DNA from: Treponema sp.
Lineage (GTDB): Bacteria > Spirochaetota > Spirochaetia > Treponematales > Breznakiellaceae
Length of the DNA: 42,838 nt
NCBI GenBank assembly: GCA_031279205.1
Contig: JAITIX010000136.1
Span: forward strand, 1-42,838
Direction of reading: 5' to 3'
Shown: piece by piece, positions 9,440 through 19,062 of the stretch
Layout of the letters: each line of letters starts with the position of its first letter
How positions within the stretch are numbered: the first letter of the stretch is position 1
The notes under the pieces: generated by a model
The model's input: the letters and a program-made list of their open reading frames with translations, nothing else
Told to the model about the DNA's origin: nothing
Database searches by the model: none
Program-made: the position numbers and the translations under genes

Positions 9440-10427
9440 ACTCTTATCGCTTGAAAACGTAAGCGTCTCGTATCCCGCACGCAGAGGCGCGTATGGCGGT
9501 GTATTTTCCCGAAATATGGGTGAGCTACGGGCTGTTGACGGCGTGTCCTTTGCCATTGCCCCGCGAGAAACTCTGGGGCTGGTGGGGGAATCAGGTTGCG
9601 GGAAGTCGTCGCTGGCCAGGGCAATCGTTGGGCTAGAACCAACGGCGGGCGGGCGGATCGTGTTTGAAGGCGTGGACTGCGCGTTGCAGCCCGGCTCGTT
9701 AAAACGTGGTGGGCAGCGCTATGGGGCATATAAACGGATTCAGTTGGTGTTTCAAGACGCGGGTTCGTCGCTGAACCCGCGTCTGAGTGTGGAAGCCATG
9801 ATGAAAGAAGTGCTATGGGTACACCGCGTTGTGGCGCGTAACGAAATCAGCGACGAGATTGACCGCTTGCTGGCGCTGGTCGGGCTTACGCCGGCTGTGC
9901 GCCGGCGTTTTCCTCGCGAGTTTTCCGGAGGTCAGCGGCAGCGCCTCAGTATAGCGCGAGCGCTTGCCATACGCCCGTCCCTGCTCATCTGTGATGAGGC
10001 TACCTCGTCGCTGGACGCCTCGACGCAGGCGCAGATACTCAGCCTTCTGTGCGAGCTGCGCGACACGCTTGGCTTGAGCTATCTTTTTATATCGCACGGG
10101 CTTGGCGCGGTAAGGCATATAAGCGACCGCGTTGCTGTGATGTATCTGGGCAAGCTGGTGGAGCTTGCGTCGAGCGCCGCGCTTTTCACCGCGCCCCGCC
10201 ATCCCTACACGCAAGCGATCATTGCCGCAAGCCCCGTGCCTGACCCGCGACAGCGGCGCGTGCGACGGCTTCTTGACGGTGTTGCGCCCAGTCCCCTTGA
10301 CGCGCCCATTGCTTGCCGCTTTCATCCCCGTTGTCCCTTTGCACGGGAACTCTGCCGTGCCGTCGCGCCCCTGTTCCGCAACCAGGCCGGCCATGCGACT
10401 GCCTGCCATTTCAGTACACTGGAGTAA
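9432..10427 (+). CDS. oppF: Oligopeptide/dipeptide ABC transporter ATPase
   Basis: Walker [43 protein letters not shown]-terminal [10 protein letters not shown]...C typical of Opp/Dpp ATPases. Confidence 0.93.
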   Translation: MNELLSLENVSVSYPARRGAYGGVFSRNMGELRAVDGVSFAIAPRETLGLVGESGCGKSSLARAIVGLEPTAGGRIVFEGVDCALQPGSLKRGGQRYGAYKRIQLVFQDAGSSLNPRLSVEAMMKEVLWVHRVVARNEISDEIDRLLALVGLTPAVRRRFPREFSGGQRQRLSIARALAIRPSLLICDEATSSLDASTQAQILSLLCELRDTLGLSYLFISHGLGAVRHISDRVAVMYLGKLVELASSAALFTAPRHPYTQAIIAASPVPDPRQRRVRRLLDGVAPSPLDAPIACRFHPRCPFARELCRAVAPLFRNQAGHATACHFSTLE

Positions 10428-10431
10428 CCCT

Positions 10432-11382
10432 ATGAAAAACTTTCTTATAGGCAGAATCTTCGTTATGTTGCCCCTCCTTTTCGGGGTTTCCATCGTGAAC
10501 TTCGCGCTGATTCGGCTTGCGCCTGGCAGTCCACTCGACCTGATGGTGAGCCCTACCATGACGCCGGCGGCGCGCATCGCCATGGAACGCAACATGGGAC
10601 TGGATGCGCCGCTGTTCCGGCAGTACACAACGTGGCTGCTAAACGCGCTCAAGGGCAACTGGGGCTATTCATACGTTTCTTACCGACCTGTAGGCGCACT
10701 GATCACGGAGCGTATTCCGGCTACGGTGCTGCTCATGGGAAGTGCGCTTGCGCTCGGCCTCCTCGTGGCCGTGCCGCTGGGGGTTTTGAGCGCAGTTAAG
10801 CGGGACACGCTCGTTGATCGCGCTGTTGCCTTGAGCGGCTTTGTGGGTGTTTCGGCTCCGAACTTTTTTCTGGGACTGGGGCTTGTGTATGTGTTCAGCG
10901 TGAAACTCAAACTGTTCCCCTCAAGCGGTATGTTCACGTTGGGCGCTGAACGCGCTCCTCTTGACGTGATCCGCCACCTCGCGCTTCCCTGCGTAACACT
11001 GACGATACACATTGCCGGACGCTTTACCCGCTACGTCCGCTCGGCCATGCTGGACGTGTTGCGGGAAGAGTACCTGCTGACAGCGACGGCCAAAGGTGCG
11101 TCGTTGTTCCGGCGGGTCAGTGTTCATGCCTTTCGTAACGCGCTGATCCCGCTTATCACCCTCGTGGGTCTTGAACTTCCTGGACTCTTTGGCGGCGCCA
11201 TCGTTACTGAACAAATCTTTTCATGGCCTGGCATTGGCCGGCTCACGATTGACTCCATCCTCAGCCGCGACTATCCGGTGCTGATGGGCATCACCCTCAT
11301 GGCCGCACTGCTTACGCTCCTCGCCAGCCTCCTCACGGACATACTCTACGCCGTCGCTGATCCGCGAATTACTTACCGGTAA
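10432..11382 (+). CDS. oppB: Oligopeptide/dipeptide ABC transporter permease
   Basis: GRIFVMLPLLFGVSIVNFALIRLAPGSPLD...HAFRNALIPLITLVGLELPGLFGGAIVTEQIFSWPGIGRL; start set at ATG 10432. Confidence 0.92.
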   Translation: MKNFLIGRIFVMLPLLFGVSIVNFALIRLAPGSPLDLMVSPTMTPAARIAMERNMGLDAPLFRQYTTWLLNALKGNWGYSYVSYRPVGALITERIPATVLLMGSALALGLLVAVPLGVLSAVKRDTLVDRAVALSGFVGVSAPNFFLGLGLVYVFSVKLKLFPSSGMFTLGAERAPLDVIRHLALPCVTLTIHIAGRFTRYVRSAMLDVLREEYLLTATAKGASLFRRVSVHAFRNALIPLITLVGLELPGLFGGAIVTEQIFSWPGIGRLTIDSILSRDYPVLMGITLMAALLTLLASLLTDILYAVADPRITYR

Positions 11383-11415
11383 GCATGACAAGCCTATATA
11401 CCCCCAAGCTCTTGA

Positions 11416-11448
11416 ACCGACCGGTTAAGCCACCCGAAACCGGTCGGT
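11416..11448. repeat. Perfect 11-bp inverted repeat ACCGACCGGTT-N11-AACCGGTCGGT
   Basis: Direct reading of arms 11416-11426 and 11438-11448. Confidence 0.85.
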
Positions 11449-11478
11449 ACACACCGAGCAGTCTCGTGAGACGCAATA

Positions 11479-11542
11479 TCTTGTGTCTGACACCTCGTGT
11501 ACGTTCGTGTCGTTGTGTCTTGTGTCTGACACCTCGTGTACG
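11479..11542. repeat. Two direct copies (39-bp offset) of tcttGTGTCTGACACctcgtgtacg
   Basis: 11479-11503 identical to 11518-11542. Confidence 0.88.
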
Positions 11543-11980
11543 CCCACGTGTTGTTACCAGTTGTGGGCGTTGCTGGGGCAACAATGACCCCATTCTCCCG
11601 AATAACAACCGACAGCCGCGTTTGCTTACTGGGGGCTTATCCTGATCCGAGCCGCACCCCGAATAGACGCATGGCTCGTTATACCGGGACGAGGCGGATG
11701 GGGAAGCGCTCAAGGGGCAAGTTCTGCTTCATGCTGAGTCGGCGGGAACGTTCTTCTTCCCTGTTGACCTAATCGTTGAATCATGTCTTACACGCCAGTA
11801 TGAAACTCAGGAACTGGTATGACCGATTGTCAGCATACAAGAAAGCCGGACTGGGGAGGACGAGAAAAAATGAGGGAAATTTGAAAAAACCTGCTTGACA
11901 TTTATCATAGACGCAACGCCCCGCCGTAGGTTTAAGGCGAACCTTATGGATTCACCCATCCCCAAACCCTTCCACCCGAT

Positions 11981-12127
11981 TTCCCAACCAGTCGGCAAAA
12001 TTTCCCGACATGTCGGCGGAACTTCCCGACATGTCGGCATAACACGCCTACGTGTCGGCATAACTTCCCGACATGTCGGTGGAATGCGCCTACGTGTCGG
12101 CGGAACTTCCCGACCTATAGACAAAGG
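11981..12127. repeat. 21-bp tandem array, about 7 units, centre CCGACATGTCGG palindrome alternating with GCCTACGTGTCGGC
   Basis: Units aligned at 11981, 12002, 12023, 12044, 12065, 12086, 12107 (first and last degenerate). Confidence 0.92.
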
Positions 12128-12144
12128 CTTTCCTTGAGGGGTAT

Positions 12145-13394
12145 TTACATTCCACTGCCAACACGTTTGAGGCGGTGGGTAAACACCGCGTACATCGCCT
12201 CACATTCCACCGGAGTATTTACCACAATCATCTCAGCGGTACAGCTGACTTGCCGTCCATGGTAGTTGTCATAATGGCAGAGCCAGTTGGCGTAACGTAA
12301 AGCTGCTTCGGGATTCTTGGAACTTTTGGGTACAAAGAGGATGAGTCCTCCCGCTGCCGATCCGCCGTGCTTGGGGTAAGCCCGGCGGAGTTTGTGAAGG
12401 GGTCTATGGGGATGTACTTTGCGCCGGGGATATTTTTTTCAAGTCTGGTCTGGATTTCCAGGTTCTGGCGGTAGGGTTGGTCTCAGTTGTGCTGGAAGGC
12501 TCCGACGATGCCTCTCTTCATAAGATTGCTGGGTGTCGTATCATCGTTGTAAAGGGGAAAGTCAGGATCAATTAACCCGGCGTTATACATCCCATTCAGG
12601 AAGCGGAGAGCGTCTTTAACGCTGGGTACCATAAGCTGCCGCTCGGCTACCGTGTTTATCCAGCGTTCTCTGGAAGAGAGGTTGGGGTCCATAAAAGAAA
12701 GGAAAATATTATAAACCTGCCGTCTGAAAACCTGCCGCCTGACATCGTTGGTCATGAGAAAGGGAATCACCTGGTTAACCCCCAGCTTGGACGCACTGTT
12801 TTTAAACACTGTCATGGTGTCATAGAACTCCTGGGTCGTTTTGGGAACGGGCAGACCGAGCTTATCGAGCCAGTCCTTGCGGATAAAGGTGTTGTGGGAG
12901 GCTGTATACATATACTTGTTGCTGATGCCGTAGAGAATTCCCGTATCTACGTCCTTGCTGTACCAGATCAGATTCTGGCCGGGGATTTCGGGATATTCCT
13001 TCATGTCCTTGATCACGGTATCCACATAGGGCGCGAGGTCATACACGCTGTCCTGCATACCCCAGTTCCGTACGTTGTCCACATGCTGTAGGCAGCAAAG
13101 CTCCGGCGCATCCTGGGCCGCCATCCGGGCGGTGATGTTCTGTTCTTCGGTCCAGCGGCTTATAGGAATAAAGGTAACCGCTATGTTTTCATCCGGCAGA
13201 ACCTTTTGCTTGATCCAGTCGGTCTATCCGTTGTTGGTAGGGTCGGTCTTGCCGCCGTCGGTACCGCGGTCAAAAACTTCCACCGTGATGGCAACAGTCC
13301 CCGATGCCCCTGTGCCGGAACCCGGTTGCTGACCACTGGCAAAAGCCATTACTGCAGACAGGACAAACACTAAAAACAAACCCGATTTTTTCAT
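12145..13394 (-). pseudogene. Extracellular solute-binding lipoprotein (LipO/sugar ABC type) with two in-frame stops and a frameshift
   Basis: MKKSGLFLVFVLSAVMAFASGQQPGSGTG...PTNNG*TDWIKQKVL... main ORF 12483-13124 ...AFQHN*DQPYRQNLEIQTRLEKNIPGAKYIPIDPFTN, then frame change to KHGGSAAGGLILFVPKSSKNPEAALRYANWLCHYDNYHGRQ... Confidence 0.85.
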
Positions 13395-13464
13395 CCTTCT
13401 CGATATTCAACGCTTTATTTTCTGCCAGTGTATGCCTGAGTGGTGGGTAAATCCACTGATTGCA

Positions 13465-14304
13465 TTAATAGTAGTTGATGCGGTAATCGTCGAGTACACG
13501 GAAGCCGATGCGCTCGTAGACAGCGCGGGCGATGGCGTTGCGTTTCTTCACAAAAAGCGTGATGTCTTTCCCTTCCTCGCGGAGGAGGCGGGTAAACACC
13601 GCCGCCATATAGGAAGCAATACCCTGTTGCCGGTAATCGGGATGCACAAAAACGCCGCCTATCTGATAACGGGAAAAAGACGTGGCTGTGGTGTTGATCT
13701 TGCCTACAACGCGGGAGCCTATGCAGGCGATGATGATTTTCTCATGAGCCACAATGTGTTCCAGTATCTGGCGGCATGCGGCGGGGTTGAAGTCCACGCC
13801 ATGAGGAAGCACTTCCTCCTGCTCATACGCAGCTTGCAACCGGTAGAGCCGGTCCATGTCCTCGGCGAGCGGGCGGCGCAGTATGAGCGAGGGTTGCACC
13901 GCGCTGGGAATAGCGGGCATTCCTTCCAGAGTCATCAGGTCATAATCAATGATTTGCTGCGGTCGGATGCCGAAACAGGCGATGAAGTTCTGTAAAATCT
14001 CCACATCAACGCTCAACCCCTGGCTCGCATGGATGACGGTCTTTTTGAGAAACTGTTCCATAAAAAGCGGGAAAGGAATGTTCTCATTCCTGTTAAAGAT
14101 GGGAAAGAGGGAACGCTGACTATGGAAGAACAGGGCTGAAATTGCGCCGCGCTCGTGGAACGTCCACATATCGTCCAGAAGCCAGTTGCGCTTCATAATA
14201 CGGGCGCAGGCGGAAACGCAGTACGGCTCCCGTTCCTGCAAGAAAGCACGGAGTGGCGCGTTGTAAGCTGTTTTATACCAGCCATTACGCTTGTCAGCCA
14301 TCAA
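13465..14304 (-). CDS. GNAT-family N-acetyltransferase
   Basis: IGGVFVHPDYRQQGIASYMAAVF...ITLFVKKRNAIARAVYERIGF. Confidence 0.86.
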   Translation of the reverse strand: MMADKRNGWYKTAYNAPLRAFLQEREPYCVSACARIMKRNWLLDDMWTFHERGAISALFFHSQRSLFPIFNRNENIPFPLFMEQFLKKTVIHASQGLSVDVEILQNFIACFGIRPQQIIDYDLMTLEGMPAIPSAVQPSLILRRPLAEDMDRLYRLQAAYEQEEVLPHGVDFNPAACRQILEHIVAHEKIIIACIGSRVVGKINTTATSFSRYQIGGVFVHPDYRQQGIASYMAAVFTRLLREEGKDITLFVKKRNAIARAVYERIGFRVLDDYRINYY

Positions 14305-16022
14305 GGGGCTGTCCAGCGGGGCGCATCAAGGGGGAAAGGAAGGCGTCCCTCAGCCGGAATGTGTCCTAACAAGGCGGAGAAGCCCGCGGTAAACGACACC
14401 GACGCGTAACTGTACACCGCGATAGCCCCGTCAACCCAGGAAACCGCGTCGAGATACACCGGACTCAGTACCGAAAACACGATTACGCGCTTGCCAGAGG
14501 CGCGGAGGCTTTGCAGATAGGGCAAGCCGTCTGCATCGGCAAGACAGAAAATAATGGTGTCAGAGACGCGGATAAGCGAAGACGACATGGCCTTATACCG
14601 GCAGGTGAGGGCGTTAGGGTAGGCGCGACGACCAGCGCGGAGAAACTCGCCATACTCGCCGACCAGCAGTACCCGACCGGCGCTTGAAGGACTGAGCGGC
14701 AGTTCGCCCTTCACAAGGGTAACGCTCCGCGCCGCGAGGTCAAGGAAGAACGCGGCGCCTTCAGTGTCTGGCACCCGTTCCTTGATACGTTCCGTGTCTG
14801 GCACCGGCAGCACGGCGTTTTCGCCCCGCAAGTAGCGCAGTTTCAGGGCAAGTACCCGTTGCGCCGCATCCCGCACCCGCGCCTGAAACGTGGTTTCGTT
14901 CTTCATTGCCGTTAGCAGCGTTGTCCAGACCGAGGCGTTCAACAAAGGCGTTGACGAAAACATAAGGATATCGTTACCAGCCATGAGCGCCTGTTTTGCT
15001 GCCTGAGCGAGACTGCCCGCGCCTGAAAGCGCCCCGATCATCATTAGGTCGTCGGTGATTACTACGCCGTCAAAGCCGATGCGTTGCCGCAAGACCTCTC
15101 CCAGAAACCACGGCGACAACGATGCCGCGCCATCGCCAGCTTCGGTCTTCGGGAACGCGAGATGACCGCTCATCACTGCGGGTAAGCCGTTTTGCGCCAA
15201 AAACCGGTACGGCAGCAACTCCCGTTCCCACAAGGTTTCAAATGGCGCGTCAATGCGCGGCAGTATCCCGTGTGAATCCAGCCGCGTGTCCCCATGCCCT
15301 GGGTAATGCTTCGCCGTAGCAATGATGCCGGCGGCGCTCTGTCCCTTCACAAACGCTGTCGCCAGCACCGCGACTGCCGTTGGATCAGCGCCAAACGAGC
15401 GCGGTCCAATAATGACTGAATCACGGTTTGTGTATACATCAACATCAGGCGCGAAGTTCATGTTAATGCCGAGCGCCGCTAGTTCCCGACCAATGTAATA
15501 GCCCGACCAATAGGCGTCAGCCGGTCTACCCGACGCTCCAATCGCCATATTTCCCGGCGTCTCACTCGTCAGCCCCTTGACGTGCCGTATCCAGCCACCC
15601 TCCTGATCCGTTGCCACCAAAAGTGGTATATGAAAGCCATTGTCGACGCTATCGGCAAGCGCCGTGTTTTGCATTTCGCCAATGCTTCTCGCCAGCGCCA
15701 GCGTATCATCGGTATTCCAGCCGAACACCTTAACGCCACCGACGCGCCGCTGCCGTATCCAATCCAGAATCAGTGGCGATGGTGCTGTACCGATCCAGCC
15801 GAGCATGAAGGTTTGTGCCAGCGCCTCCTCATCGCTCATTGCCGACACGATGGCTACGGCAAGTTCATCAGGTGCAACCGCGTCTGTGAAGTCGAGCGCG
15901 TGGAGCTGACTGAGTGAAAAGAGCGCGATAAGGATGAGGCCGATCAAGTGCGAAGACAAGCTGCGTTCTGGGGTTTTAATCAGCGCCTTCAACTTTTTTG
16001 TTCCAGTTACACAATGAGCCAC
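14301..16022 (-). CDS. Glycoside hydrolase family 3 beta-N-acetylhexosaminidase-like (NagZ-like)
   Basis: VATDQEGGWIRHV, LGINMNFAPDVDVYTN, ATAKHYPGHGDTRLDSHG, GVVITDDLMMIGAL. Confidence 0.9.
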   Translation of the reverse strand: MAHCVTGTKKLKALIKTPERSLSSHLIGLILIALFSLSQLHALDFTDAVAPDELAVAIVSAMSDEEALAQTFMLGWIGTAPSPLILDWIRQRRVGGVKVFGWNTDDTLALARSIGEMQNTALADSVDNGFHIPLLVATDQEGGWIRHVKGLTSETPGNMAIGASGRPADAYWSGYYIGRELAALGINMNFAPDVDVYTNRDSVIIGPRSFGADPTAVAVLATAFVKGQSAAGIIATAKHYPGHGDTRLDSHGILPRIDAPFETLWERELLPYRFLAQNGLPAVMSGHLAFPKTEAGDGAASLSPWFLGEVLRQRIGFDGVVITDDLMMIGALSGAGSLAQAAKQALMAGNDILMFSSTPLLNASVWTTLLTAMKNETTFQARVRDAAQRVLALKLRYLRGENAVLPVPDTERIKERVPDTEGAAFFLDLAARSVTLVKGELPLSPSSAGRVLLVGEYGEFLRAGRRAYPNALTCRYKAMSSSLIRVSDTIIFCLADADGLPYLQSLRASGKRVIVFSVLSPVYLDAVSWVDGAIAVYSYASVSFTAGFSALLGHIPAEGRLPFPLDAPRWTAP

Positions 16023-16118
16023 AAGCCAAGAATCCCCCGCTTTTAGGGGCTATACAATGGGATAGTGGCGCTATTCGGTCGGGCAAAAACGAGCACCCAG
16101 TGGCGAACAGGCTCATGT

Positions 16119-17057
16119 TTATCGTTCCAACTCGTCGATATACGCAGCCGCGCTGTGCGCTGCTATCGCGCCTTCCGCCGCCGCGACCACCACTTGGCGG
16201 AATGGTGTGGCGCGGACATCGCCGGCGGCGAAGATGCCGGGAACAGAGGTCTCCATTGACTGATTGGTGATGATGTAGCCATGAGCGTCGTTTGTCAGTA
16301 ACGGCGGCAAGGCTGGAACCTGTGGTACACTGCCAACGAAAATAAACACCGCGTCCGCCGGTTCCTCATGGGTTGCGCCGTTAGTTTCAAGCACTACTGA
16401 CGAAACCTTGTCGCTACCACGTATTTCCAGCATACAGGTATTAAGGCGAACCTCAATGCGGGGGTCATTCATCACCCGCTGTACCAGCGCCTTTTGCGCC
16501 CGAAACTCAGCACGGCGGTGGATGAGAACGATGTGGGGCGACAGGCGGGCGAGATACCGCGCCTCGTCGCACGCCGCGTCGCCGCCACCTACCACGAAGA
16601 TTTTTCCATCCTTGAAGAAGGGGCCGTCGCAGGTGGCGCAGTACGACACGCCCATGCCCACAAGTTCACGCTCACCGGGGATCTCCAGCAAACGATGTCT
16701 GGCACCAGTGGCGACAAGCACTGCTGGCGTGGTGAGTTTCTTGCCATCATCAAGCATTACCGTGAAGGGAACCGGGTGTCTGGTACCAGCCGTGCTAACG
16801 GAGAGGGCGGCGGCAGTGATGAAGCGTGCGCCAAAGTCTTCGGCTTGCCGACGCATGGCATCGGCAAGGTCAAAGCCGGAACGGGCGGGGATGATGCCGG
16901 GGTAGTTCTCAAGGGCATCGATGAGCAGGGCTTGGCCACCCGGGGCAAGTTGTTCAAGCGCCAGTACACGCAGAGCGGCGCGTGCGCCATACTGGGCGGC
17001 GCTCAGGCCTGCGGGACCGGCGCCGAGGATCAGTAAATCAGCATCGTAGTTTGTCAT
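16119..17057 (-). CDS. trxB: Thioredoxin reductase
   Basis: ILGAGPAGLSAAQYGARA, CATCDGPFF redox motif, VVGGGDAACDEA, GIFAAGDVR. Confidence 0.93.
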   Translation of the reverse strand: MTNYDADLLILGAGPAGLSAAQYGARAALRVLALEQLAPGGQALLIDALENYPGIIPARSGFDLADAMRRQAEDFGARFITAAALSVSTAGTRHPVPFTVMLDDGKKLTTPAVLVATGARHRLLEIPGERELVGMGVSYCATCDGPFFKDGKIFVVGGGDAACDEARYLARLSPHIVLIHRRAEFRAQKALVQRVMNDPRIEVRLNTCMLEIRGSDKVSSVVLETNGATHEEPADAVFIFVGSVPQVPALPPLLTNDAHGYIITNQSMETSVPGIFAAGDVRATPFRQVVVAAAEGAIAAHSAAAYIDELER

Positions 17058-17063
17058 AGACCC

Positions 17064-17330
17064 CTAATCTTCCTCAAACTTTGACTCAAAAAGCCGAACT
17101 ATAGTATCAACCGCGTCCTGTTCATCAGCGCCGTCGGCCTTAATCGTGATCTGTGTGCCATAGGCCGCGCCCAACGTGATAACACTCATAATAGATTTCG
17201 CATTGACCGTATAGGTATTCCGTGTAAGGTGAACGGTACAGGCAAAAGCATTGACAGCGCGTACTAACATGGCGGCAGGGCGGGCGTGAATACCTGCGCG
17301 GTTGGATACCGTTATAACTTTTTCTATCAT
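17064..17330 (-). CDS. ptsH: HPr-type phosphocarrier protein
   Basis: GIHARPAAMLV active-site His; NAKSIMSVITLGA around regulatory Ser. Confidence 0.93.
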   Translation of the reverse strand: MIEKVITVSNRAGIHARPAAMLVRAVNAFACTVHLTRNTYTVNAKSIMSVITLGAAYGTQITIKADGADEQDAVDTIVRLFESKFEED

Positions 17331-17388
17331 ATTAGACTTCCTTTTATGAAATTATTTTTTTATAAGAACTGACCATATTGGACATGGC

Positions 17389-18378
17389 CTAAATGATGTC
17401 TTCACTTCCAAAGTATACTGAACGCACAGGATCGCTTTCTATCCACTTGAGAATATTCTGGTTGAATTCCTTTGCCGCGTTATATCCCATCTGCTTGAGG
17501 CGTTCGTTCATGGCTGCGGTTTCTATGATGATAGGCACGTTTCTGCCGGGTCGCACTGGAATATCCACTTTGGGAATGTTGACTCCCAGCAGTTCCATGT
17601 ATTGCTCGTCCTCGCCAAAGCGATCGTAGTTTTTTTTTGCGTCCCATTCCTCAAGGTTAGCAACGAGTTGTATCTGCTTGCGCTCGCGGATCGCACCAAC
17701 ACCAAAGAGGTGAGTAACGTTGATGATGCCAATGCCCCGTATCTCCATGTGATGGCCAATAATCTTGTTTGCCCCTGAGCCTAAGAGTATGTTCCCATTG
17801 ACGCAGTGTATGTTTACCACATCGTCGGCAACCAGCCGGTGCCCTCGTTTGATGAGGTCTAGCGCTGTTTCACTCTTCCCCACGCCTGAATCGCCGAGCA
17901 ACAGTATGCCCAAACCATACACTTCCACTAGATTGCCGTGTATGTCCTGCGTTGGCGCAAATATATCGGAGAGCAGCCGCATAAGCCGTACGTGGATTTC
18001 TGTTGAGCTGAGTTCCGTTTGCAGTATCGGACACTGCGCCTTTTCCGCCATCTCGAAAAACCTGCATTCCGGCAACAGTCCGTGGGAAAAGATACAGCAG
18101 GGAATGGGGTAGGTGAATAGCTGTTGAATCGACTCAAGGTTACCCTCCACCGCCAGTTTTTCAAGGTAACGCGATTCTCCCTTGCCAAAGAGCTGTATCC
18201 GCTCAAAGGCAAAGGAATCGAAGAAACCGGACAGCGTCAGACCCGGGCGGTTCAGGTCCATAACGCGGATCTCTCGGCCAAGCCCCTTACGTCCGCCAAG
18301 ACAGCGAAGGTTAAGCGCGTTGTAATTGTTCAGGTCTATATTGATGAGGTCTAATACGGTAAAACGCTTCTCATTCAT
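17389..18378 (-). CDS. hprK: HPr kinase/phosphorylase
   Basis: GILLLGDSGVGKSETALDLIKRGHRLVADDVV; EIRGIGIINV; adjacent to ptsH. Confidence 0.95.
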   Translation of the reverse strand: MNEKRFTVLDLINIDLNNYNALNLRCLGGRKGLGREIRVMDLNRPGLTLSGFFDSFAFERIQLFGKGESRYLEKLAVEGNLESIQQLFTYPIPCCIFSHGLLPECRFFEMAEKAQCPILQTELSSTEIHVRLMRLLSDIFAPTQDIHGNLVEVYGLGILLLGDSGVGKSETALDLIKRGHRLVADDVVNIHCVNGNILLGSGANKIIGHHMEIRGIGIINVTHLFGVGAIRERKQIQLVANLEEWDAKKNYDRFGEDEQYMELLGVNIPKVDIPVRPGRNVPIIIETAAMNERLKQMGYNAAKEFNQNILKWIESDPVRSVYFGSEDII

Positions 18379-18390
18379 AGCCCTATCATA

Positions 18391-18424
18391 CAAAAAGCGG
18401 CCTTCATGGGAAAGGCCGCTTTAC
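18391..18424 (-). terminator. Rho-independent terminator for the hsp20-type gene
   Basis: Minus strand AAAGCGGCC-TTTCCCATGAA-GGCCGCTTT followed by TTG; 9-bp stem with T-run. Confidence 0.75.
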
Positions 18425-18444
18425 GGAAACGTTACATGGAGACG

Positions 18445-19062
18445 CTATTCGTCGTCCCTGATGATCTCGATCTTGATACCGTCGTTCTGATCCGGCTCTT
18501 CTTTAGGCGGTATCGTTACCTTGAGGATACCGTTTTTGAAGACCGCCTTGACCTGATCCTGCGCGTACTTGTCCAGCGGCGCGAAGTACTTCTGCTTCTC
18601 GATGTCCTTCATCTTCAGCCGACGCTTGAAGTAGCGGACGTTTTCGTCGTTATCCTGGGCGGTGTTCTGATCCTCGCCCAGCTTGGCGGAGAAGACCATG
18701 TAGTCGCCCTGGAACGAAAGGTTTATGTCCTTTTCGTCAAAGCCAGCAAGGGCGAACTCAAAGATGAGACTGCGATCTGCGGTCATGTACGCATTCATCG
18801 GCGGGTAGGAATAGTTGGGATAGTAGTCAACATGCTCCCCAAACGGTTCCTTTTCGCCTCCAAACGGCCCTTTGGCACGAAAATGCCCTCCGGGTCGAAA
18901 ATCGAAGTTGCGATGCAATTCGTCACTGAAATCTCGGGTAGCCTCAAATATCTCATCAAAGAGTGTACCCAAATCCATGTAAGGTCGAGCGCCTTTCATA
19001 AAAGCTCCTTTGCGCGTAGCAGCACGGTACCGGCCATAATGCCCGGTGAAATTAACCCTCAT
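18445..19062 (-). CDS. Hsp20/alpha-crystallin family small heat-shock protein (start probably near 19000)
   Basis: AYMTADRSLIFEFALAGFDEKDINLSFQGDYMVFSAK...GILKVTIPPKEE. Confidence 0.85.
   Translation of the reverse strand: MRVNFTGHYGRYRAATRKGAFMKGARPYMDLGTLFDEIFEATRDFSDELHRNFDFRPGGHFRAKGPFGGEKEPFGEHVDYYPNYSYPPMNAYMTADRSLIFEFALAGFDEKDINLSFQGDYMVFSAKLGEDQNTAQDNDENVRYFKRRLKMKDIEKQKYFAPLDKYAQDQVKAVFKNGILKVTIPPKEEPDQNDGIKIEIIRDDE

Noticed and set aside
9813-10658. 281-aa minus-strand ORF opposite oppF/oppB
   Set aside because: Shadow ORF over well-supported ABC transporter genes.
11385-11772. Short ORFs between oppB and the repeat array
   Set aside because: Composition dominated by palindromic repeats, no family resemblance.
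11807-12137. Two ORFs (plus 80 aa, minus 105 aa) over the 21-bp array as genuine genes
   Set aside because: Both are explained by a repeat period divisible by 3 and lack other coding evidence.
16697-16785. GTGTCTGGTACC-like motifs in trxB as inserted elements
   Set aside because: One copy encodes VATGARHR, which is conserved in the family; the other (AGTRHPVPF) is too degenerate to call.
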